64,000 nucleotides of DNA from an uncultured Lachnospiraceae bacterium (GCA_910577015.1 CAJTKU010000004.1:204776-268775); one strand, 5' to 3'. Shown: positions 42,927 to 52,018, counted from the stretch's first letter. The notes: generated by a model not told the origin, from the letters alone. Numbers and translations are program-made.

Positions 42927-44357
42927 ATGAGTAGTACTTCAAAAGCGAGTCAAAGAATCAATGCTTTACTCGATGACAACAGTTTCGTTGAAATCGGTGC
43001 GATGGTTACTGCCAGGGCAACGGATTTCAATCTGAAACAGGCTGACACTCCTTCTGACGGTGTTATAACCGGGTACGGGGTGATTGGCGGCAATCTTGTG
43101 TATGTGTACAGCCAGGACGCTTCTGTCTTAAACGGTACCGTCGGGGAAATGCATGCAAGAAAAATTGCCAACCTGTATGACCTTGCAATGAAAACAGGAG
43201 CTCCCGTTATCGGGCTTCTGGACTCTGCGGGACTCAGGCTGCAGGAAGCTTCAGATGCGTTGGATGCGTTCGGCACAATTTACAGGAAAATGTCCGATGC
43301 ATCCGGTGTGATTCCCCAGATTTCAGCAGTATTCGGAAACTGCGGCGGCGGACTTGCCGTTATGGCGGCAATGTCTGATTTTACGTTCATGGAAGAAAAG
43401 AACGCGAAATTATTCGTAAATTCCCCCAATGCCCTTGCAGGCAACACAATTGAAAAGTGTGATACTTCATCGGCTGATTTTCAATGCAGGGAAGCAGGAA
43501 ACGTGGATTTTACAGGTGAGGAAGCCCAGGTGCTTGCAGACATCCGTAAACTGGTATCCATCCTGCCTGCAAACAATGAGGAGAACCTTGCGTTTGATGA
43601 GTGTACGGATGACTTAAACAGACTGACGCCGGAGCTTATCAGCTTCAGGAACGATACGGCAGCCGCTTTGGCTGTGCTTGCCGACAATCATGACTTCGTA
43701 GAAGTTGGCGCCGGTTATGCAATGGATATGGTCACCGGCTTTATCAGGCTGGACGGCGTAACCGTGGGAGCAGTTGCCAACAGGAGCGAAAAGCTGGATG
43801 AAGAGGGCAATACAGCCGAGAAATTCGATGCGGCGCTTTCACCGGAAGGCTGTGAGAAGGCGGCGGATTTCGTGGCATTTTGCGATGCGTTTGACATTCC
43901 CGTGCTAACCCTTACCAATGTAACGGGATATAAAGCATGTGCCTGCAGCGAAAAGAAAATTGCGCGGGCAGCGGCACGCCTTACCTATGCTTTTGCAAAT
44001 GCAACGGTTCCCAAGGTAAATGTGATTCTGGGAAAGGCTTTCGGAAGCGCATATGTTACCATGAATGCCAAAGCGACAGGCGCTGACATCACCATTGCGT
44101 GGCCGGATGCGGAAATCGGTTCCATGGATGCAAAACTGGCTGCCGGGATAATGTATGAAGGAAAAGGCGCGGATGTCATTAAGGAAAAGGCGGCTGAGTA
44201 TGCGGCGCTGCAGACCAGCGCGTCCGGTGCGGCCAGAAGGGGATATGTTGACCAGATAGTGGACGTGGCTGACACCAGAAAATATATCATCGGCGCTTTC
44301 GAGATGTTGTTTACGAAATGCGAGGAACGTCCTGTCAAGAAGCATGGAACAATTTAG
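42927..44357 (+). CDS. Acyl-CoA carboxyltransferase subunit (MmdA/PccB-like)
   Basis: A 476-residue member of the carboxyltransferase family that moves CO2 between biotin and an acyl-CoA such as methylmalonyl-CoA, glutaconyl-CoA or malonyl-CoA. Two crotonase-like halves are seen: the first has GAPVIGLLDSAGLRLQEASD and FGNCGGGLAVMAAMSDF, the second VLTLTNVTGYKACA and AITWP-like ITIAWPDAEIGSMDA. It is somewhat shorter than usual (about 510). The start is ATG 42927 with TGGAGGGC; the frame's earlier ATG overlaps the leader. First gene of a five-gene operon; substrate not certain. Confidence 0.85.
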   Translation: MSSTSKASQRINALLDDNSFVEIGAMVTARATDFNLKQADTPSDGVITGYGVIGGNLVYVYSQDASVLNGTVGEMHARKIANLYDLAMKTGAPVIGLLDSAGLRLQEASDALDAFGTIYRKMSDASGVIPQISAVFGNCGGGLAVMAAMSDFTFMEEKNAKLFVNSPNALAGNTIEKCDTSSADFQCREAGNVDFTGEEAQVLADIRKLVSILPANNEENLAFDECTDDLNRLTPELISFRNDTAAALAVLADNHDFVEVGAGYAMDMVTGFIRLDGVTVGAVANRSEKLDEEGNTAEKFDAALSPEGCEKAADFVAFCDAFDIPVLTLTNVTGYKACACSEKKIARAAARLTYAFANATVPKVNVILGKAFGSAYVTMNAKATGADITIAWPDAEIGSMDAKLAAGIMYEGKGADVIKEKAAEYAALQTSASGAARRGYVDQIVDVADTRKYIIGAFEMLFTKCEERPVKKHGTI

Positions 44358-44374
44358 AAAGGGAGATACTTAAT

Positions 44375-45253
44375 ATGAAGAAAATTGCAGCAATGTTATG
44401 TATGCTCACCTGTGTCTTTGGGCTGACAGCCTGCGGAAGCAAAGAAGCCATCAGCGACATGGAAAACAAAAGATGTGAAACGGCAAAGATTATGGCTACT
44501 GATTTTGTGGTTCCGTTTATGATGAATTTTTTTGACGACAGTGTGGCCAAGCAGTATCAGACTGATTACAATGTCCACGAACTGGAAGCGCTTACGGAAA
44601 ATGAACTCAGTTATTATCTGTATTTCTATTCCAGCTACGGCATCAATTATGAGTTTAATGCCATTGATGTGGACGGTATTGCCATTTTGAACGGTATTAC
44701 TTCTTTTAACAGCACATACAAATCATTGGGGGAAGTGGACGCCACAAACGGGCTGACGGCAAAAAGCGAAGTGTCCGGTGACAAGATTATTGTTACGGTT
44801 CCCTTAACGGGTACTTTGACGGATAAGAAAGGAAATCTGCGTACGGCAGAGGCAGAACTTATCTTTTCCAATGATATATTCCTGAAAGTTGAGTCCTGTA
44901 CCTTAAACCTGAACCAGTCCATAGGGGAGTTAATGGGAAAGGCCGCCATGGATACCGTGATGGGCATGGGAACCGTGTTTGCGGTATTGATACTCATCAG
45001 CCTGATTATATGGGCTATGGGAGGTATCCCCAAATTGCAGGAAAAACTGAAAAAGAAGAATAAGGATGAAGTACAGAAGTTGAAAGAGGATGCAGTCGAC
45101 AACACAATCGCGCAGATTATTGAAAAAGAAGAGCGTGTAGGCACGACTGAGGACTTGGAGCTTGCAGCGGTTATTGCAGCGGCGGTTGCCGCATATGAAG
45201 GCGCGGCAGGCGCGGATGGTTTTGTGGTCAGAAGCATAAGAAAGAGAAGATAA
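44375..45253 (+). CDS. OadG/MmdD-like gamma/delta subunit fused to a lipoprotein domain
   Basis: A 292-residue protein. It starts with a lipoprotein signal (lipobox LTAC), then an outer domain of about 170 residues of unknown type, then one membrane helix (about 203-223, TVFAVLILISLIIWAMGG), a basic helix, and the short motif LAAVIAAAVAAYEG ... FVVRSIRKRR. The last parts are typical of the OadG/MmdD small subunits that hold the carboxyltransferase to the Na+ pump. Normal OadG proteins are about 80-120 residues, so the outer domain is an addition. Confidence 0.8.
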   Translation: MKKIAAMLCMLTCVFGLTACGSKEAISDMENKRCETAKIMATDFVVPFMMNFFDDSVAKQYQTDYNVHELEALTENELSYYLYFYSSYGINYEFNAIDVDGIAILNGITSFNSTYKSLGEVDATNGLTAKSEVSGDKIIVTVPLTGTLTDKKGNLRTAEAELIFSNDIFLKVESCTLNLNQSIGELMGKAAMDTVMGMGTVFAVLILISLIIWAMGGIPKLQEKLKKKNKDEVQKLKEDAVDNTIAQIIEKEERVGTTEDLELAAVIAAAVAAYEGAAGADGFVVRSIRKRR

Positions 45254-45268
45254 GTGGAGGAGAAGAAA

Positions 45269-45637
45269 ATGAAAAATTATACCATTACCGTTAACGGAAA
45301 CGTGTACGATGTTGTAGTAGAAGAAGGAGCATCCACCGGTGCGGCTCCGGTTCCCGTAAAAGCGCCCGCAGCGCCTAAGGCAGCGGCACCGAAAGCAGCG
45401 CCTGCTGCAGGTGGCAGTGCAGGCAGCATTAAGGTGGAAGCCGGTGCGGCAGGCAAAGTGTTTAAGATTGATGCAGCAGTGGGAACTGCGGTAAAGAAAG
45501 GTGACGCCGTTGTAACCATCGAAGCCATGAAGATGGAAATTCCCGTGGTTGCACCGGAAGACGGCACTGTAGCAAGCATTGAGGTAGCGGTTGGCGATGC
45601 CGTTGAGGCTGGAAAGGTCCTTGCAACCTTAAACTAA
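45269..45637 (+). CDS. Biotin carboxyl carrier protein (MmdC/OadA C-domain type)
   Basis: A 122-residue carrier that moves CO2 on biotin between the carboxyltransferases and the membrane pump. It has a short N-terminal domain, an Ala/Pro-rich flexible linker (about 22-52) and a biotinyl domain with EAMKME, where Lys88 is the biotinylated residue. GGAGGAG precedes ATG 45269; the GTG at 45254 is inside that site. Third gene of the operon. Confidence 0.93.
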   Translation: MKNYTITVNGNVYDVVVEEGASTGAAPVPVKAPAAPKAAAPKAAPAAGGSAGSIKVEAGAAGKVFKIDAAVGTAVKKGDAVVTIEAMKMEIPVVAPEDGTVASIEVAVGDAVEAGKVLATLN

Positions 45638-45673
45638 TCGGGGTTTCATGCTGAAAATACAGGAGGTCATTCA

Positions 45674-46825
45674 ATGGAATACATAACAAACACGCTTGGC
45701 AACCTGCTTCACCAGACAGCGTTCTTTAACCTGACCTGGGGAAACTATGTAATGATTGCGGTTGCCTGCTTTTTCCTATATCTGGCGATAAGGCATGGGT
45801 TTGAACCCCTGCTCCTTCTGCCGATAGCTTTTGGTATGCTGTTAGTGAACATTTATCCGGATATCATGCTCCATGCGGAGGATTCGGCAAATGGAATTGG
45901 CGGTTTACTCTATTATTTCTATATTCTGGACGAATATGCGCTCCTTCCTTCCCTGATATTTATGGGAGTAGGCGCTATGACGGACTTTGGACCGCTGATT
46001 GCTAATCCCAAGAGTTTTCTTCTGGGGGCGGCAGCGCAGTTTGGTATCTTTGCAGCATATTTCGGAGCGATTGCACTGGGATTTAACGGTGCGGCTGCGG
46101 CTGCAATTTCCATTATCGGCGGTGCGGACGGTCCTACTTCCATTTTCCTTGCAAGTAAGCTGGGGCAGACAGGCCTGCTGGGTCCGATTGCGGTAGCGGC
46201 ATATTCTTATATGTCTCTGGTTCCAATCATCCAACCGCCTGTTATGAAACTTCTGACAACGGAGAAGGAAAGAAAGATAAAGATGGACCAGTTAAGACCG
46301 GTCAGCAAACTGGAGAAAATCCTGTTCCCCATCATCGTTACCATTGTAGTAAGCTTAATTCTTCCCACCACGGCGCCGCTGGTCGGCATGCTGATGTTAG
46401 GAAACCTGTTCAGGGAATCCGGTGTGGTAAGACAGCTTACCGAAACCGCTTCCAACGCCCTGATGTATATCGTGGTAATCCTGTTGGGAACTTCCGTCGG
46501 CGCAACCACGAGTGCGGAAGCCTTTCTGAACTGGGATACCCTGAAAATCGTAGGACTCGGTCTTGCTGCATTTGTTTTCGGTACGGCTGCAGGCGTGCTG
46601 TTCGGAAAGCTGATGTGTGTTGCAACCCATGGCAAGATAAACCCGCTTATTGGTTCGGCAGGTGTATCGGCAGTACCTATGGCCGCCCGTGTTTCCCAGA
46701 AGGTCGGTTCCGAGGCAGACCCTACGAACTTCCTGTTGATGCATGCGATGGGGCCTAACGTAGCAGGTGTTATCGGCACGGCAGTGGCGGCAGGCACCTT
46801 TATGGCTATCTATGGGGTGTTCTGA
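45674..46825 (+). CDS. oadB: Na+-translocating decarboxylase beta subunit
   Basis: A 383-residue membrane protein of the OadB/MmdB/GcdB family with about ten helices. It decarboxylates carboxybiotin and pumps Na+ out. The conserved ion-binding regions are FMGVGAMTDFGPLIANP, IIGGADGPTSIF and SAVPMAARVSQKVG. The name OadB, MmdB or GcdB depends on the partner carboxyltransferase; both kinds are in this operon. AGGAGG precedes the ATG. Confidence 0.93.
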   Translation: MEYITNTLGNLLHQTAFFNLTWGNYVMIAVACFFLYLAIRHGFEPLLLLPIAFGMLLVNIYPDIMLHAEDSANGIGGLLYYFYILDEYALLPSLIFMGVGAMTDFGPLIANPKSFLLGAAAQFGIFAAYFGAIALGFNGAAAAAISIIGGADGPTSIFLASKLGQTGLLGPIAVAAYSYMSLVPIIQPPVMKLLTTEKERKIKMDQLRPVSKLEKILFPIIVTIVVSLILPTTAPLVGMLMLGNLFRESGVVRQLTETASNALMYIVVILLGTSVGATTSAEAFLNWDTLKIVGLGLAAFVFGTAAGVLFGKLMCVATHGKINPLIGSAGVSAVPMAARVSQKVGSEADPTNFLLMHAMGPNVAGVIGTAVAAGTFMAIYGVF

Positions 46826-46868
46826 TTTGTAACTTGTTGATACTAAAAAGATTTGGAGGAAATAGCAA

Positions 46869-48290
46869 ATGGCAGAAGCAAAACCGATTAAAATAACCGA
46901 AACGATATTACGCGATGCCCATCAGTCGCTGATTGCGACCAGAATGCCGACGGAGTTCATGCTTCCCATTGTGGACAAGATGGATAAAGTGGGATACCAT
47001 TCCGTGGAGTGCTGGGGCGGCGCAACCTTTGACGCATCCCTGCGTTTCCTGAAGGAAGACCCGTGGGACAGACTGAGAAAACTGAGGGATGGTTTCAAGA
47101 ATACGAAATTACAGATGTTATTCAGAGGTCAGAATATTCTGGGTTACAGACCCTATGCTGATGACGTGGTAGACAATTTTGTTGAGAAGTCAGTGGCAAA
47201 CGGTATTGATATCATCCGTATTTTTGACTGTATGAATGATTTGCGCAATCTGCAGGAAGCCGTAAACGCAACCAACCGTATTAAGGCGCGTGAAGGCCGC
47301 GGACATGCACAGATTGCATTGTCATATACTCTTGGCGACGCATATACCATGGATTACTGGATTGAAATGGCAAAGAAGATTGAGGAGATGGGAGCAGACT
47401 CCATCTGTATTAAAGATATGGCAGGACTGCTGGTTCCCTACAAGGCTTCCGAACTGATTAAGGAAATGAAAGCAGCGACAAAGCTTCCCATCCAGCTTCA
47501 TACCCACTACACTTCCGGTGTGGCAGGCATGACATATTTAAAGGCAGTGGAGGCGGGAGTTGACGTGATTGACTGCGCTATGTCACCTTTTGCAATGGGT
47601 ACTTCACAGCCGGCAACCGAAGTAATGGTGGAAACCTTCAGGGGAACGCCTTATGATACCGGCTACGACCAGAGCATTCTGGCTGAGATTGCTGATTATT
47701 TCAGGCCTTACAGGGATGAATGCCTGAAAAACGGCCTGTTGAATCCTAAGGTAATGGGCGTTGATATCAAAACCCTGCTTTATCAGGTTCCGGGAGGCAT
47801 GCTTTCCAACATGGTGAGCCAGTTGAAAGAACAGAATGCAGAAGATAAGTATTATGACGTGTTAAAAGAGATTCCCAGGGTGCGCAAGGATTTGGGCGAG
47901 CCGCCCCTGGTTACGCCTTCTTCCCAGATTGTCGGCACACAGGCAGTGTTCAACGTGCTGATGGGTGAAAGATATAAGATGGCAACCGACCAGACAAAGG
48001 ACGTACTTCGCGGAAAATACGGACAGACAGTCAAGCCGATGAATCAGGAAGTGATTGACAAGGTAATTCCCGGCGAACAGAGAATCACATGCCGTCCGGC
48101 AGATTTGCTTTCCAATGAAATGGATAAGCTGGAAGCGGAGATGGCAGAATGGAAACAGCAGGATGAGGATGTATTGTCCTATGCACTGTTCCCGCAGGTG
48201 GCGACAGATTTCTTCAAGTACCGTCAGGCACAGCAGGAAAAAGTTGACCCTGCAAAAGCCGACACGAAAAACGGCGCTTATCCTGTATAA
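46869..48290 (+). CDS. oadA: Oxaloacetate decarboxylase alpha / pyruvate carboxylase subunit B-type carboxyltransferase
   Basis: A 473-residue TIM-barrel carboxyltransferase that moves CO2 between oxaloacetate/pyruvate and biotin. It starts ITETILRDAHQSLIATRM and has the metal-binding QLHTHYTSG and the Lys region CIKDMAGLL. The C-terminal biotin domain of full OadA is missing; the separate carrier at 45269 must serve it. This is like the 5S subunit of transcarboxylase. TTGGAGGAA precedes the ATG. A terminator follows, then the large palindrome of family B. Confidence 0.92.
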   Translation: MAEAKPIKITETILRDAHQSLIATRMPTEFMLPIVDKMDKVGYHSVECWGGATFDASLRFLKEDPWDRLRKLRDGFKNTKLQMLFRGQNILGYRPYADDVVDNFVEKSVANGIDIIRIFDCMNDLRNLQEAVNATNRIKAREGRGHAQIALSYTLGDAYTMDYWIEMAKKIEEMGADSICIKDMAGLLVPYKASELIKEMKAATKLPIQLHTHYTSGVAGMTYLKAVEAGVDVIDCAMSPFAMGTSQPATEVMVETFRGTPYDTGYDQSILAEIADYFRPYRDECLKNGLLNPKVMGVDIKTLLYQVPGGMLSNMVSQLKEQNAEDKYYDVLKEIPRVRKDLGEPPLVTPSSQIVGTQAVFNVLMGERYKMATDQTKDVLRGKYGQTVKPMNQEVIDKVIPGEQRITCRPADLLSNEMDKLEAEMAEWKQQDEDVLSYALFPQVATDFFKYRQAQQEKVDPAKADTKNGAYPV

Positions 48291-48310
48291 TCGCAGCAAA
48301 ACAAATGATA

Positions 48311-48349
48311 ACAGGTGGTGTGATGAGAAATCATGCCACCTGTTTTTTC
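48311..48349 (+). terminator. Terminator of the decarboxylase operon
   Basis: ACAGGTGG..TGAT pairs with ATCA..CCACCTGT around a GAGAA-like loop, followed by six T. Confidence 0.8.
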
Positions 48350-48369
48350 TCAACATCAATACAGGGTAA

Positions 48370-48545
48370 TTTTCCGCAGGCTCCCCGGGCGGCAGGACGC
48401 AATTGATTCCATAAAGGACCGTGTAAAAACACCGGTACTTAGAGGTTGTATTTTAACCTCTTATGTACCGCTGTGTTTTTACCCGAGTGAGAACGTGTCC
48501 TGTTGGAACAATTGCGTCCTGCCGCCCGGGGAGCCTGCGGGAAAA
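48370..48545. repeat. Large palindromic element, family B, complete copy
   Basis: A 176-bp near-palindrome with no coding frame. The 36-base left arm (48370-48405) is complementary to 48509-48545 with one extra base. Further in, TTCCA and AGGAC pair with TGGAA and GTCCT, GTAAAAACAC (48423-48432) with GTGTTTTTAC (48473-48482), and CGGTAC with GTACCG. The tip is AGAGGTT-GTATTTT-AACCTCT (48441-48461). About 25 bases on the right inner side (CCGAGTGAGAACG) stay unpaired. It lies between the oadA terminator and the tetR promoter, and with these fills the 342-bp gap. Confidence 0.9.
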
Positions 48546-48558
48546 CGGGGGAATGAAC

Positions 48559-48587
48559 TTGACGGATGGGGAGAAATAAGCTAGAAT
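48559..48587 (+). promoter_or_regulatory. Promoter of the tetR operon
   Basis: TTGACG (48559-48564) and TAGAAT (48582-48587), 17 bp apart. Confidence 0.7.
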
Positions 48588-48598
48588 AACAAGTGTTA
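48587..48598 (+). promoter_or_regulatory. Possible TetR-family operator
   Basis: TAACA-AG-TGTTA overlaps the end of the -10 box and the start point of the tetR gene, where self-repression would act. The arms are only 5 bp, so this is tentative. Confidence 0.35.
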
Positions 48599-48632
48599 CT
48601 GTTGGGAGTGGATGTATGAGGTGAGGTGTACT

Positions 48633-49175
48633 ATGGCGAGAAAAGAATCCATTAGCATACATGATATACTGGAAACCGCTTTTGGGATGGCAAGGGAAGA
48701 GGGATTTCAAAATGTGACGGCGAGAAAGGTGGCTGCAAAGGCAGGATGTTCCACGCAGCCTATTTTCAGGGTATACAAGAATATGGAGGAGCTCTGGGAA
48801 GCGGTATACGAAAAGGCGGTTGTGTTTTTCAGGGATTATTATGACTTATATCCCAAGATGGGCAATACTCCATTTGCCAGTCTGGGTATGGCTTACATTG
48901 CATTTGCAAGGGAAGAGAAGCATTTATTCCGGCTGTTATTTTTATCCGAGCTTTCCGGAAGGAAAAGCTTATATGAGATTTTGAACGGGGACAAGAATTA
49001 CGTTCTGCTTGAAATTAACAAAGCGGCCCGGGCAGGGTGCGGGGACCCGCAGGGAATGTTTATGAGAATGTGGCTGTTCATCCATGGGGCAGCCTGCATG
49101 AGCCTGACGGGGGATTATGATTTATCGGATTTGGAAACCAGAAGGCTGTTGGAACAGGAGTATGCAAATGGATGA
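48633..49175 (+). CDS. TetR-family transcriptional regulator
   Basis: A 180-residue regulator. The N-terminal helix-turn-helix is ILETAFGMAREEGFQNVTAR and VAAKAGCSTQPIFRVYKN; the C-terminal part resembles the WHG-type ligand-binding domain (FAREEKHLFRLLFLSE). The ligand is unknown. GAGGTGAGG lies before ATG 48633. The 3' end overlaps the next gene by 8 bp, so the two regulators are probably made together. Confidence 0.85.
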   Translation: MARKESISIHDILETAFGMAREEGFQNVTARKVAAKAGCSTQPIFRVYKNMEELWEAVYEKAVVFFRDYYDLYPKMGNTPFASLGMAYIAFAREEKHLFRLLFLSELSGRKSLYEILNGDKNYVLLEINKAARAGCGDPQGMFMRMWLFIHGAACMSLTGDYDLSDLETRRLLEQEYANG

Positions 49176-50085
49176 CAGACAGGATATTCTGACAAAAATC
49201 AATGACAGGTTCAACGTCATGAGCAAGAGCCATAAGGCCATAGCGGTGTACATAAAGGAGCATTATGACCAGGCGGTGTTTATGACGGCGGCAAAGCTGG
49301 GGGAAACGCTGGGAATCAGCGAGTCCACAGTGGTTCGTTTTGCTTCCGGCATCGGTTATGAGGGTTACCCGGAATTTCAGAAGGCATTGGAAGAATGGGT
49401 AAAAAACAAGCTGAGCGATGTCCAGAGGATTGGCGCAAAATACGGACACAGCAGCCAGTCGGAGATATTATCCTCCGTGTTAGGGGCCGATATGGAGAAG
49501 ATTCAGGATACGATTGTCAATCTTGACCCCAATGCATTTGAGATGGCGGTCAATACTATTCTGGAAGCGAAGAATGTGTATGTAATAGGGCTTAGAAGCT
49601 GCGCGCCCCTGGCAGATTTTCTACACTTTTACCTGAATATGATACGGGGAAACGTAAAACTGCTTAATACCACCAGCGTCAGCGAGACATTTGAACAGAT
49701 GATTCGGGTGGATGAAAAAGATGTCATAATCGGTATCAGCTTTCCAAGGTATTCCATGCGTACGCTGAAAGCGCTGGAATTTGCCAATGACAGGAATGCA
49801 AAGGTTATCAGCATTACGGATTCCATACACTCGCCGATGTGCCTGTATTCTTCCTGCAACCTGCTGGCAAGGAGTGACATGGTTTCCATAGTGGATTCCC
49901 TGGTTGCGCCTTTAAGCGTTATCAATGCGCTGGTGGTGGCAATGTGTTTAAAACGGCCGCAGGAGGTAAAGAAAAATCTGGAAACACTGGAGGATGTCTG
50001 GAACAATTATCAGGTATACCTGAATGACGAGATTAATTTTATAGATGAAGAACCCATGCTGAACAATCCTCTTTGGAAAATGTGA
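49168..50085 (+). CDS. MurR/RpiR-family regulator with SIS domain
   Basis: A 305-residue regulator: an N-terminal HTH_6 domain (AAKLGETLGISESTVVRFAS) and a C-terminal SIS domain (VYVIGLRSCAPLADFLHFYL) that binds a phosphosugar. The target is unknown; no sugar genes are next to it. The start is ATG 49168, inside the tetR 3' end, with AGGAG upstream. Confidence 0.9.
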   Translation: MDDRQDILTKINDRFNVMSKSHKAIAVYIKEHYDQAVFMTAAKLGETLGISESTVVRFASGIGYEGYPEFQKALEEWVKNKLSDVQRIGAKYGHSSQSEILSSVLGADMEKIQDTIVNLDPNAFEMAVNTILEAKNVYVIGLRSCAPLADFLHFYLNMIRGNVKLLNTTSVSETFEQMIRVDEKDVIIGISFPRYSMRTLKALEFANDRNAKVISITDSIHSPMCLYSSCNLLARSDMVSIVDSLVAPLSVINALVVAMCLKRPQEVKKNLETLEDVWNNYQVYLNDEINFIDEEPMLNNPLWKM

Positions 50086-50101
50086 CAAAAAGGAGAGGCA
50101 A

Positions 50102-51349
50102 ATGAAAAAGGTAGTAGTAATCGGCGGAGGGGCTGCAGGCATGATGGCGGCTATTGCAGCGGCGCAGGACGGACACAGTGTCCGTCTGTATGAAAAAAAT
50201 GAAAAGCTGGGGAAAAAGCTGTTCATCACGGGAAAGGGACGCTGCAATGTGACCAATGCCTGTGAAACAGAAGAATTGTTTGCAAACATTGTATCCAACC
50301 CAAAGTTTTTGTACAGCGCCGTTTACGGCTTTGACAATCATCAGGTAATGGCATTTTTTGAAGAAGCAGGGTGTCCCCTGAAGACAGAGCGGGGTGAAAG
50401 GGTATTTCCGGTATCGGACCATTCTTCGGATGTCATTAAAGCCTTGCAGAAAAAATTAGCCCATCTGCATGTTTCCGTTCAATTGAATCAAGGTGTCCGG
50501 GAAGTGCTTACCAGAAAAGAAGGAACAGTAATAGAGGGCGTTTTGCTTCAGGACGGCACATCCAGCCCGGCTGACGCCGTGATTGTGGCGACAGGAGGCA
50601 TTTCTTATGAAAGCACCGGTTCCACAGGAGACGGATACCGGTTTGCAGAGCAGACAGGACATAACCTTACGGAGCGGAGGCCTTCGCTGGTTCCTTTGGT
50701 TGTTGAGGAAACATTCTGCAAAGAATTGATGGGACTTTCCCTGAAAAATGTGGCAGTCGTATTACAGCACAAGGGAAAGACAATTTATAATGGTTTCGGA
50801 GAAATGCTGTTTACTCATTTCGGGGTGAGCGGACCGCTGGTTTTAAGCGCCAGCAGCGCTTATGTGCAAAAGGCGTACGGACAGAGGGCATCCCTGTTTG
50901 TGGATTTGAAGCCGGCTTTAAGTGAAGAACAGCTGGATAAGCGTCTTTTGAGGGAATTTGAGTCAAATAAAAACAAGGCGTTTAAAAATGCCGTCGGCGG
51001 GCTTTTTCCGGCAAGGCTTACACCGGTAATGCTTGCGCTTTCCGGTATCATGCCGGATAAGAAAGTCAATGAGATAACCAAAGAGGAAAGGCAGATGTTT
51101 GGGAAACTGATTAAAAACATGCCGCTTACGGTTACAGGATGCAGGGGCTTTTCGGAAGCTGTAGTTACCAAAGGCGGCGTATCGGTAAAGGATGTAAACC
51201 CGTCCACCATGGAATCCAAAAAAGTGCAGGGCCTTTTTTTTGCCGGTGAAGTGCTGGATGTAGATGCCCTGACCGGGGGCTTTAACCTGCAGATAGCATG
51301 GTCGAGCGGATATCTTGCAGGAACCAGTGTGAAAGGAGCGAAAGGATGA
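50102..51349 (+). CDS. HI0933/BaiN-family flavoprotein
   Basis: A 415-residue FAD-dependent protein. The N-terminal dinucleotide fold has VIGGGAAGMMAAIAAAQ, followed by the family motif GKKLFITGKGRCNVTN; the C-terminal end has LFFAGEVLDVDALTGGFNLQ and the second FAD contact. BaiN is linked to bile-acid dehydroxylation in one Clostridium, but most members have no known substrate and this context (cmk, ispH) is a housekeeping one. It ends in an ATGA overlap with cmk. Confidence 0.9.
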   Translation: MKKVVVIGGGAAGMMAAIAAAQDGHSVRLYEKNEKLGKKLFITGKGRCNVTNACETEELFANIVSNPKFLYSAVYGFDNHQVMAFFEEAGCPLKTERGERVFPVSDHSSDVIKALQKKLAHLHVSVQLNQGVREVLTRKEGTVIEGVLLQDGTSSPADAVIVATGGISYESTGSTGDGYRFAEQTGHNLTERRPSLVPLVVEETFCKELMGLSLKNVAVVLQHKGKTIYNGFGEMLFTHFGVSGPLVLSASSAYVQKAYGQRASLFVDLKPALSEEQLDKRLLREFESNKNKAFKNAVGGLFPARLTPVMLALSGIMPDKKVNEITKEERQMFGKLIKNMPLTVTGCRGFSEAVVTKGGVSVKDVNPSTMESKKVQGLFFAGEVLDVDALTGGFNLQIAWSSGYLAGTSVKGAKG

Positions 51350-52017
51350 GTTATTGTGTAGCGATAGACGGACCGGCGGGAGCGGGTAAGAGTACAATAG
51401 CAAGACAGATTGCAAAGAAAATGAACTTAATATATGTAGATACAGGTGCAATGTACCGGGCTATGGCGCTTTTTCTTCTCAGGGAAGGCGTGGACGGGGA
51501 AAACCCGGAGGAAATATGCGAAAAATGCGAGGAAGCGGATATTACGATAAAGTATGAAAACGGGGAACAGATAGTATACCTGAACGGGGAAAATGTGAAT
51601 GCATTTTTGCGGACGGAAGAAGTGGGCAGAATGGCATCCGTCAGCTCCCCTCAGCCCAGATTGAGAAAAAAGATTGTTGCCCTGCAAAAAGAACTTGCCA
51701 GGAAAGCGGATGTTGTGATGGATGGCAGGGATATAGGCACCCGCGTGCTGCCGGACGCGGATGTTAAAATATATCTCACGGCAGGCAGCGGCGTAAGGGC
51801 AAAGCGGCGTTATGAAGAACTGAGGGCAAAAGGGGAAAACTGCAATCTGGAGGAAATTGAAAAGGATATTGTGGAGAGGGACAACCGGGACATGACAAGA
51901 AAAGAATCGCCCCTGATGCAGGCAGAGGATGCCATATTGGTGGATACCTCCGACATGTCGATAGAGGAAGTGGTTCATAAGATAATTGCCATATGCATGG
52001 AAAAGAGAGGTATCTGA
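51346..52017 (+). CDS. cmk: Cytidylate kinase
   Basis: It phosphorylates CMP and dCMP to the diphosphates. The 223 residues have the P-loop DGPAGAGKSTIA, the CMP-binding YVDTGAMYRA and GRDIGTRVLPDADVK. The start is ATG 51346, overlapping the previous stop by 4 bp; the frame is open upstream within that gene. The cmk-ispH-rpsA order is common in Clostridia. Confidence 0.97.
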   Translation: MSYCVAIDGPAGAGKSTIARQIAKKMNLIYVDTGAMYRAMALFLLREGVDGENPEEICEKCEEADITIKYENGEQIVYLNGENVNAFLRTEEVGRMASVSSPQPRLRKKIVALQKELARKADVVMDGRDIGTRVLPDADVKIYLTAGSGVRAKRRYEELRAKGENCNLEEIEKDIVERDNRDMTRKESPLMQAEDAILVDTSDMSIEEVVHKIIAICMEKRGI

Positions 52018-52018
52018 T

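Noticed and set aside
48370..48545. Family B palindrome as a simple terminator
   Set aside because: The operon already has a terminator at 48311-48349, the palindrome has no T run at its end, and it is far longer and internally structured.
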